Assembly: GCA_036186865.1 (NCBI GenBank)
Contig: AP025062.1
Location: 33,149,959 to 33,213,958 of the forward strand
DNA length: 64,000 bases
Direction: 5' to 3'
Source: Eustoma russellianum
Lineage: Eukaryota; Streptophyta; Magnoliopsida; Gentianales; Gentianaceae
Shown here: in pieces, positions 56,627 through 64,000 of the stretch
Numbering within the stretch: position 1 is the first letter of the stretch
How the letters are laid out: each line of letters opens with the position of its first letter
Translations under genes and position numbers: made by a program
Notes under the pieces: model-generated
What the model saw: only the letters and a program-made list of their open reading frames with translations
What the model was told of the DNA's origin: nothing
Database searches by the model: none

Positions 56627-57384
56627 ATGTAGGAAGCATATTTTCGGCTCACTTCAAATACATCAGCCTGCCTGATGCCAGGTTGCCTGCTACGGGCAAC
56701 TTGGGTATGTTTTCGGTTACATTGCATGTGCATGACATTAGTAATACAAATAACGTTGAATACTGACTATTATTTTCGTTACTTGACGAGGAACACCTTA
56801 TGGAGCGTCGCAAGCAAAACTTATATAACAAGGATTGGCGTTTGCATATTGTTGTTACCTTGGTTCAATCATGGCCAAGGTAACGTCGGGACCTGGCTTC
56901 TTTCTTTCGTCCAATTCTACATTTATTTTATCATTCATCTCTCACACTGATGTATGTAAATGTTTCTGTGAGTTACGTGACATTGCGACACCCTACGGTA
57001 GCAGTATATCGGAACTTCTCCCCAAAGTCTTAGTCTTTCAAGTTCTATCTCAGCGTGCATTTCACATATCCAAAAAGTCCAATGACCGCATGACAATGCT
57101 GATTAACTGGAATCAAAAATCAAGAGTTAAAATACAATTGCATGCCTTTTACTATTTTTTGATAGTGTTTACTATACAAACATTATTGTTATCAAATGTA
57201 TTACGCTTCATGTATATTTTTATTTTGTTATTCTTTTTAGTTTGGAAGAGTCTCCCCCCGTAGATAGGGCACCTCGTGTAACCACGGTATTCCTCCGCCA
57301 TAAGTGAGGGTTATATCTTAATAAAACATCCGGACGGTACCGCTCGTCGTTCCACTTAAAAAATATATGTAGATACATATTTTT

Positions 57385-59010
57385 TTGGTCAAAAAAAGTA
57401 GTTTTAGGAAGGAACTTTCACTTGCGGCGGAGGAAAACCGTAATTACAAATGTATGTAAACCATAATGCTGCATAACCAGTGTGTGGTGGAAAGTACATA
57501 CACAGCTATAAAACATGGCACCCATAGTTGTTATGAGAATGGGCGAAACCCAAAAACATATGATATGGCTCATCAAAACTTTGCCAAGAAAAACCACGTA
57601 GGATAAACACTTGGTCGAAGGAAAATAGTACATATTTATGCCTTTGGGAGTTAAACGTCTATATACGTAAGAAATGGATTCTGTAAGTCCTCATTGCTCC
57701 ACTGCCACTGCAACTCGTCCATAGCAGGCACCAGCCTTGCCTGCGCCAGCCAGGGGTACAGGCAACATGATAAACTTTATGCCAAAGAATCATGTCTGGG
57801 TAGAAGAGATCTTTAACACTGAGTGAGCCTCAAACCAAAAGTACCGACACAGCACCTAAGCTTGAAAAACAGCCTCAGGATGAATGGATAACATGAGTCC
57901 CAACAAAAATGAAATAAGGCTTCAAAACCTAAAACAACATTGAAAAGGACAGCCAGGCCGCCTGCATCGCTACATGGTGCGAATACAGGCAGGCGCCACC
58001 ATAACACGCCAAGGAGTGTATATGCACACTCCAGAAGCAATAGGTGTGACAACGGAAAATAACCATCAATGGGAGCTGAAAACAAATTATGGACACTGGA
58101 CACATGTAAAGGATATGTAGGTTTCCTGTCCTGTAGAGTTAGCAGAAATAGGCAACAAACATGTGAGATCGCCAAGAGAGAATACTCCCAAAGAACTACG
58201 TAATAGTCCATATGGTCAGTGAAAAAGATGGCAATTACAGATCTGACTACAAAGTCCCCCTAGCAAGTCGTGGCAGAGAATGGGCAGTGGAGAAAATAGT
58301 GAAGGATTGATGCGTCTGGCCATATCGAGAAAGATAATGCGCCACTATATTTGTCTCACGGAGCGTATAACAAAGAGTTGCATCCGTAAGGTAGAGCAGT
58401 GAAGAGAGCCGCACCAACACATCAAGTCCATGTGAAGCTATAATACTGAGTAACTGAATACAATCAAACTCTAAATCCATGGAAGCATATTGCATTGAAA
58501 AGTACATTAAAGCAAAAAATGTTGCATGTGCTTCTGCATAAAGAGGTCGCTGGGCCAGAAGATAAACTGAAATTACCCTACAAAAATTACCATGGGCATC
58601 CCGTAAGACCGAACCTCCCGCAGCTTTGTACCTGCCCGCCGCGGCATATGTATTTAGCTTGAATCGGCATGTGGGAGGTGTCAACCATCTAACCATTCAC
58701 AATGGACGCGGACGAAGATGCAGAGATAGGCCCGCCTGTATTAGATGTGGTATGAAAGTCGCCTGCTTTGTCCCGGAAAGAGAGGAAGACCATGCATATA
58801 TATGTTGGCGGATGCGATCCCTCAATGATGGAAATCCAATCAGATCATCGCCATATCCCAGGGATGTATATGATTGCCAAATATGATAGACAATAATGTT
58901 AGGTCCTGCGATTTTGATAAGACCTGAAATATCCTGGGCATGGGACGAATACCACCAGAGCATTAGATGTACTCGGTTGGAGAAATGGAAATGGGTGAAT
59001 GAGAAGTTAA
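57385..59010 (-). mobile_element. LINE-D: inverted LINE, 3' half
   Basis: The minus-strand 3' end lies at about 57385-57450 (the reverse complement of the conserved GGTTTTCC...GCC(A/G)CAAGTGA-like block). It extends upstream through 3' UTR and RNase H to the pre-RNase H region at 59010, where Copia-b is inserted. The 57640-58240 part is non-coding 3' UTR. Confidence 0.8.
58247..58963 (-). pseudogene. LINE-D ORF2 C-terminus with RNase H
   Basis: Minus strand: LMLWWYSSHAQDISGLIKIA and IIVYHIWQSYTSLGYGDDLI, then SSLSGTKQATFIPHLIQAGL (frame 58963-58697). A frame change leads to VRWLTPPTCRFKLNTYAAAG, where the catalytic Asp of LNTDA is Tyr, then GGSVLRDAHGNFCRVISVYL, LAQRPLYAEAHATFFALMYF, LEFDCIQLLSIIASHGLDVL and LRETNIVAHYLSRYG. 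The order matches LINE-B 55860-56600. Loss of the first Asp suggests RNase H was inactive. Confidence 0.85.
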
Positions 59011-59610
59011 TGTTCCAAGTAGGGATAAAATAATTTGAAAGTCGGTTTTTTAACCGTAATTCAAATTTGAGAATCGGTTACTTAACCGTAATTCGAATTT
59101 GGAAAATCAGTTACGTAACCGAAATTTAACTTTGAAAATCAGTTATTCAAATTTGAAAAGCGGTTGTCTATTACCTGATCTAACGGTGACAATCTGATCC
59201 GACAGCTGTGGTGAAACTGTCCATTAACCACCCTAATCAAATTTTTCCCTTAATAGTAGAGAAGCCGACTTCTCTAGTCACACTCACTCAGAATCCAATA
59301 TTCTCCTCTCCTACTCTACATACACGTGCTCTTCTCCTATCTTCTCTCTCTATATTTTGCATCAAGTCCGAGAAGTTCAGGGCATCTTACAGGTTCGTAG
59401 AATTCATACGCTACAGTGCCGCCGTCTGAACTGACTTCTGTTGTATCCTGGAAGACGATTATTCCATCCGGTTGGGCAAAGTATACTGGAGCAATACGTC
59501 TTAAGCACAGAGTCTTGGACTCACCTCGGATCTCTGCTCAGCTGAGCTGTTGAGGTTATTGCCAAGCTGAGCTTTGCTTTGTGCTGAGCTCTGCTATTGT
59601 GCTTAGAACA
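59011..59610 (+). repeat. Putative Copia-b 5' LTR
   Basis: The start TGTTC is paired with GAACA at about 59610 as possible inverted ends, but no PBS follows, so the right end is doubtful. It contains a 32-33 bp repeat block (59042-59160), a TATATTTTGC motif near 59352 and a pyrimidine-rich tract. Without a second LTR in the window it cannot be confirmed. Confidence 0.45.
59042..59166. repeat. 32-33 bp x 3.7 tandem repeat with GGTTA/TAACC palindromes
   Basis: Units at 59042, 59074, 59107 and 59139 of the form TCGGTTACTTAACCG then TAATTCAAATTTGAAAA. Each of the first three contains an inverted repeat (CGGTT...AACCG). They sit at the start of the putative Copia-b U3, where enhancer-like repeats often lie. 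Confidence 0.9.
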
Positions 59611-59735
59611 TTCATTGTTTTGAAGCATTGTCTTGCTGAGCTCTGCTATTTGGCTGAGGACATTTGTTTTTCTGCAGCTCTGCCGCGCTGAGCTCAGCTC
59701 AGCTGAAGCGGCTGAAAGCTCAACTTTCGTAGTTG
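59527..59735. repeat. GCTGAGCT-rich low-complexity block
   Basis: Dense repeats of GCTGAGCT, AGCTCAGC and CTCTGCTATT within 200 bp, including GAGCTCTGCTATTxxGCT twice. No coding signal. It lies in the Copia-b leader. Confidence 0.8.
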
Positions 59736-60105
59736 TGTTGAAGTGCCAAGGTCACGCAAATACAATTGCGCTGACTGGACTGATCTGATCTGTCTGATCA
59801 GTCTGACTTTAGTTCAGCTTGGCTTGAGGGCTGATAGCATAAATCAATTGTTCTGAAGTGCTGTTCAGTTCAGGTTGGCAGGTAGGCTGATTGTTCAGAA
59901 CGCAAACTCATTTGTAGTATCTGAACTATCTTGACTTAGAAGATCTATCCAGCCTACCATGAGCTCGGCAGGTCGGCCACTGCTTTATTCCAAGAGAAAA
60001 TTGTACAGATGTCAATCTGGCATGAATTATTCCTAACAATTCTTAAGACGTGTTCGTTTTGATTCTGTATTGATTCCTGTTTGTTTCTGATCTTACGAAA
60101 ACCTG

Positions 60106-61067
60106 ATGGAAAACGTAAACTCTAGCTCGGTTCAAGGCGCAGACGTACACAGTTTTCCCCAATGGCACCAAATGCTGGGGTGCCGAGGCATGCTCCTCCT
60201 GCAAAGGGTTCTACAGTGGCCCGAGTGGAGAAACCTGATAAGTTCAGTAGGAGCTTCTTCAAGCGTTGGCAGTAGAAGATGCTGTTCTTCTTGACTGTCA
60301 TGGGGTTGGATACCTTTCTGATCGAGGACCCATCTGTGGTGGATCTGCTGGAGGACCAAACCTAGAATATGCAGAATAAACATTCTGTTGAAGCATGGAA
60401 CTTCAACAATTATGTTTTTTGAGCAATATTCTGAGTTGTTTGGACAACTCCTTGTATAGTCTGTACTACACGTACAAAACCGCAAAGTCTTTGTGGCAAG
60501 CTTTGAAAAAGAAATATCGTACGGAAGATGCCGGCACTAAGAAATTTATTGTCGGCAAATTCCTGGATTTCAAAATGTCTGATTCTCGCACTGTTGTTTC
60601 TCAAGTTGAGGAACTTTAGACGTTGGTTGCCGAGATGGAAGAGGAGGGCATGTTGCTCAGTTTCATCGTGGTTGCAGTGATTGAGAAGCTACCTCTTTCG
60701 TGGAGGGAATTCAGAAGCTATCTCAAACACAAGAGAAAGGATCCGAGTCCGCATTGAGGAAGACAATCGCAGATCTGAGAGAACACCACAATCAAGCTCT
60801 GGTCAGGCCAAGGCCCATGTTGCAGAGGCCAAGAAAAAGAAGGGCCAACTCGGGGTGAACAAGAAAGGCAAGCCGATCGTCAAAAAGTTCACCGGGAAAT
60901 GCTACAACTGTGGCATTCAGGGGCATGTCAGCAATGAATGCAGAAAGCCCAAGAAGAAACAGACCAAGACAAAGGCCAACATAGTCGATGCCATGGATGA
61001 TCTGAACCTCTGTGCGGTGGTCTCAGAGTGCAACACTGTGGGGGAATATGCGCGAATGGTGGCTTGA
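60106..61067 (+). pseudogene. Copia-b gag
   Basis: ATG at 60106 (MENVNSSSVQGADVHSFP). Frames shift repeatedly: a KMLFFLTVMGLDTFLIED block (about 60280), then the open stretch SLYYTYKTAKSLWQALKKKY, AGTKKFIVGKFLDFKMSDSR and TVVSQVEEL plus stop (60619), then EGMLLSFIVVAVIEKLPLSW, a basic region, and the CCHC knuckle CYNCGIQGHVSNEC (about 60900-60942) with a Lys-rich tail. It is a UBN2-type gag of a Copia element that would package the RNA. At least three lesions. Confidence 0.85.
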
Positions 61068-61387
61068 TACGGACGCCACTAGACATGTCTGCTCCAGCAG
61101 AGAGATGTTTATGGAGTACCAGCCCGGGAATAACGAACACTTTACATGGAAACTCGGGCTCTTCGAAGATCGAAGGCGAGGGCAAAGTTGTTCTGAAGCT
61201 CACCTCAGAGAAGCATCTGACTCTGCAGAATGTGTTGCACGTCCCTGACATTCGGAAGAATTTAGTATCTGGATATCTTCTAGTCATGCATTGTTTTGGA
61301 CTAGTGTTAGAATCCAATAAAGTTATTCTTTCGAAAACCGGCATGTACTGGGGAAGGGGTACTTGTCGAATAGGATGTTTAAATTGA
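61028..61387 (+). pseudogene. Copia-b protease
   Basis: One frame shows WWLDTDATRHVCSSREMF (about 61050-61110): the active-site DTG is DTD, which should inactivate it. A second frame carries GKVVLKLTSEKHLTLQNVLH and VPDIRKNLVSGYLL, the conserved block after the active site, and KVILSKTGMYWGRGT. A frameshift lies between them. Confidence 0.8.
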
Positions 61388-62173
61388 ATGTCATCACTAT
61401 TAATACCCAAAAGAGATTTGCCCGCAGAGGCTAATAATAATGCTTCCTCTTCTGCTTACATGATTGAGTCTTCTTGTGTATGGCATTTTCATTTAGGACA
61501 TGTTAATTATAATTCATTACAACATATGGTCAATCTTGACTTGTTGCCCAAATTAAATTTTTGATAATAAAAAAATACCAAATATGTGTTGAAGCAAAGA
61601 TGGCAAAGGCGCCATTTCCTTCAATAGAAAGGAACACTGAACCTTTGGATTTAATTCATACCGATATGTGTGATTTAAAATTTGGGCAAACGAGAGGTGG
61701 TAAAAAGTATTTCATAACTTTTATCGATGATTGCACACGATACTGTTATGTGTATTTGCTAAGTAGCAAAGACGAGGCCCTTGATGCTTTCAAGGACTAT
61801 AAAAATGAAGTTGAGAATCAACTTAGCAAACGAATTAAAGCAATTCGTAGTGATAGAAGTGGTGAATATGATACACTGTTCAATGAATTCTGCTCAGAAC
61901 ATGATATTATTCATCAAACGACTGCACCATATTCACCTCAATCGAATGGTATTGTTGAACGCAAAAATCGTACTCTAAAAGAGATGATGAATGCTATGTT
62001 GATAAGTTCGGGTTTGCCTCAGAACTTGTGGAGGGAAGCAATTCTCTTAGCCAACATCATTTTAAATAGAATTCCATCCGAGAAGATGAATGAAACCCCA
62101 TACGAGCTTTGGAAAGGCCACAAGCCTAGTGACAAATAATTGAAAGTGTGGGGGTGTCTGGCAAAGGTTGCTG
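61388..62173 (+). pseudogene. Copia-b integrase
   Basis: The pre-integrase block VWHFHLGHVNYNSLQHMVNL (about 61478-61540) is followed by a stop (61562-61564). The core is then open for 192 codons: NTEPLDLIHTDMCDLKFGQT (first Asp), KKYFITFIDDCTRYCYVYLL, RIKAIRSDRSGEYDTLFNEF (second Asp), APYSPQSNGIVERKNRTLKE (Glu), MMNAMLISSGLPQNLWREAI and NETPYELWKGHKPSDK, with a stop at 62137-62139. LKVWGCLAKVAV follows until the LTR insertion at 62174. All three catalytic positions are present. Confidence 0.9.
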
Positions 62174-63627
62174 TGCAGGACTTGTATAGCACCACTAGAG
62201 GGGAGGTTGAATAGTGGGTGCAGAAAATTTGGTTTTTAAAACTTTTTGATCCAAAAACCTCACTTATGAAAACAGTTTATGTTTTCAGATTCTGATTTGA
62301 CATTATTTAAAGACCTTGTTACAGACCTCCAATAATTATGAAATTTTTTGAGATTCTACTCTCAGATGTTCTGAGTATCTCGTAAAAATTTCGAATTAAA
62401 ATTTAACTACTAACCCTTTGAAAAATGTGTTTGTTCAGGTTGCACAAATATGCCAGAAACAGTACTCCGATTTGAAAAATTTATTCCAATTAATTGGTGG
62501 CTCCAAATGGTCTAAAACTTTAATGACAAGAGCCTCAATACATGTTGAAACAGTTTTCAAAAATTCTTTTGGGAAGTATATCAATCACGTTGATGTTCTC
62601 AACCTTTGCAATTCTGAAAATCAGATTGCACTAGTCTCAGAACTATTCAAGTTCGATTGACTTATACTTATCCAAATGAGTTGAAACTTATGCCAAATGA
62701 AAAATAAGAGGGTGTGGCTATGTTTCTACAAAATTTTATGATTTTTGAAATTCTTTTGATATTTTTACTTTTGCAATGAAATAGATACAAAATGTTGTAA
62801 ACTGAAAGTAAAGTGCAGTAAAGTAAAGACACCAAGAATTTTATACTGGTTCCATTAAATCAACATACTCCAGTCTTCGAGGACACCTTCCTCGGTTATC
62901 ACTAAACACCAAAAATACCTTAACACAAGGGTTTCTGGAGTTACACACTAACTCCACCCACTCACAAACAATACAATCAAGCAAACGGATCACGGACACC
63001 ACCACCGAACGAATGAAGGTTTGATCACACTTTGATCAATCTTTTACAACAATTGAAACGTGTATGGTGGTATGTTCAAAGCCTATACAATATTTAGAAT
63101 ATATGAACAATAGGCTTGAGAGGTGAAGAAGAAGAAAGAAAAGAAGAAGAAGAAAGTAGAAGACCGTTTTTGCACTTAAGAGAATATGAGAGTTGTCTTG
63201 ACTTTGTTTGCACTGCTTCTCTTCCTTTTAAGCGTGTGTGGCCGCCCCTAGGGTTTCTTCCCTTTTTTGAGAATACTCTTTAATGCTCTTGGAAGATTGC
63301 CTTTTGTAGATATGACACCTCTTGCTTACTTGGCACACTATGATTGGAGGGATGACTTGGCCTTGCTTACTTGGCACTTGATGATTGGTCCAACTTGCCA
63401 TCATTTTAATGAGCTGTAAAATCTGAATAAAACTCATAAAACATGTGCCAAATAGTAATTAAAATGTTACCAAACAAACACCATTCAATCCCTTCAATTT
63501 TGGGATGCAAATTAAGGACAAAAACATAGTAAAATTCGGCCACTATTCACATGTGCTGAAAATTTTTAGCATGTGTTGCATTTTGAAAACTTTCCTTGTG
63601 TGTTGTCCTCTTTAAAGACACCCGTCA
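62174..63627 (-). mobile_element. Sire-2-family LTR, truncated by another LTR
   Basis: Starts TGCAGGACTTGTATAGCACC then CACTAGAGGGGAGGTTGAATAG and is collinear with Sire-2 LTRs for about 1450 bp: the GATTGCACTAGTCTCAGAACTATT block, the CTACTCCAGTCTTCGAGGAC block, the CGTGTATGGTGGTATG block, the GCTTACTTGGCAC repeats. It is more diverged than the Sire-2 LTR pair. It inserted directly into the Copia-b pol and is interrupted at 63628. Whether an internal region follows cannot be seen. Confidence 0.85.
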
Positions 63628-64000
63628 TGTGGGGCTTTTTAGGTCCGAAATTCACTCTAGAGGGGGGTGAATAGAGTGTTTGGCACTTTTGCAGAATTTT
63701 CTTGTTTAGCTCAACTCAAAAGAAATTCAAAATCAAAGCAAGAATGGGAGATGAGAGGCAATGAATGTGTACACCAGAAATAGAGTGGTTCGAATCGTAA
63801 ATGATTCTGCTCCACTACAACTTTGTTACCAAAATGGATTTTCAACAGCTACTCTTCTTATTCAAGCCAATAAGAACAATCACATCAACACTTACACTAA
63901 CACCTTAGTGTAAGCAATAACAACAGCAACTTCTTGCACAAAACCCACTTGTGCAACTACAGCAACTATAGCTTTAGCAAGAACAACTTCTTGCTACCTC
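63628..64000 (-). mobile_element. Third Sirevirus-like LTR, continuing past the window end
   Basis: Starts TGTGGGGCTTTTTAGG, then CACTCTAGAGGGGGGTGAATAG, the same terminal signature as Sire-1 and Sire-2 LTRs. About 110 bp further is GTGGTTCGAATCGTAAATGATTCTGCTCCAC, the equivalent of the GGTTCGGT...CTACTCCA block. The remaining sequence is unlike either family. CGTCA precedes it as a candidate target copy. Orientation by analogy is minus. Confidence 0.65.

Larger units (their letters stand above)
24547..57362 (+). mobile_element. LINE-B: near full-length plant L1-type LINE, split by a 27 kb nest
   Basis: Flanked by a perfect 15 bp duplication ATATATGTAGATACA (24532-24546 and 57363-57377). Without the nested insertion the element is about 5.86 kb: ORF1 (24552-25383, then 52336-52794), a 40 bp gap, ORF2 (52835 to about 56626) and a 3' UTR ending in the conserved CCATAAGTGAGGG...AATAAAACATCCGGACGG block. 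The 5' UTR is only 5 bp. Frameshifts and stops are present in both ORFs. Confidence 0.92.
59011..62173 (+). mobile_element. Copia-b: 5' portion of a Copia element inserted in LINE-D
   Basis: LTR-like sequence starts at TGTTCCAAGTAGGG (59011), preceded by GTTAA (candidate target). Downstream lie a leader, gag, protease and integrase in plus orientation. The pol is cut at 62173 by a Sire-2-like LTR, and the RT, RNase H and 3' LTR are not in the window. Lineage not assigned. Confidence 0.8.

Noticed and set aside
57813..58211. 132-codon minus-strand frame near LINE-D
   Set aside because: Lies in the LINE-D 3' UTR downstream of RNase H, with no domain.
1..64000. Integrated pararetrovirus or other endogenous virus
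   Set aside because: Every RT found is of Copia or LINE type by its flanking motifs. No movement-protein, coat-protein or pararetroviral motif was seen.

Overview
This 64 kb window looks like plant nuclear heterochromatin made almost entirely of retrotransposons. I found no host gene, RNA gene or CRISPR array. The plant origin rests on the element types: Ty1/Copia elements with an initiator-Met tRNA primer site (TGGTATCAGAGC and variants), Sirevirus-like Copia with a coiled-coil gag and several polypurine tracts, a Ty3/Gypsy derivative with very long LTRs, a tiny TRIM-type LTR element, and plant L1-type LINEs (DUF4283-like ORF1, then an ORF2 with endonuclease, RT, zf-RVT and RNase H). The species cannot be read from the sequence.

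Layout. 1-1155: LINE-E, minus strand, cut by the window edge. 1160-3535: microsatellite, AT-rich DNA and a Gypsy-type LTR remnant. 4490-4930: LTR fragment. 4947-5354: 408 bp TRIM-type element with identical 173 bp LTRs. 5355 to about 6628: 3' part of a Copia element (Copia-a). About 6630-23795: LINE-A, interrupted by a solo LTR (10006-23175, TSD ATGAG). That solo LTR is itself split by Sire-1 (10727 to about 21325, minus), a full-length element of the same LTR family in the opposite orientation. 23796-24428: LINE-C, an inverted 3' fragment with a 15 bp TSD inside the LINE-A tail.

24547-57362 is a four-level nest. LINE-B (15 bp TSD) carries a Tnt1-like Copia in ORF1 (25384-52330, TSD GCTTT). 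The gag of that element carries Sire-2 (26214-48068, minus, TSD AAAAG/AACAG). The gag of Sire-2 carries a young non-autonomous Gypsy element (33741-44617, TSD GCTGT) with two 4543 bp LTRs and only a decayed gag between them. 57385-59010 is LINE-D (minus). 59011-62173 is Copia-b, broken by a Sire-2-like LTR (62174-63627), which is in turn broken by a third Sirevirus-like LTR that leaves the window.

Nearly all coding segments are pseudogenes with stops, frameshifts or deletions. The elements cooperate only in the historical sense: the nesting gives a relative order of insertion (LINE-B, then Tnt1-like, then Sire-2, then Gypsy derivative; LINE-A, then solo LTR, then Sire-1). The most unusual objects are the TRIM-type element with a 62 bp interior, the long-LTR Gypsy derivative with a 190 bp x 5 internal array, and the ATCGAT/CGATCG palindrome arrays in the Sire-1-family LTRs.
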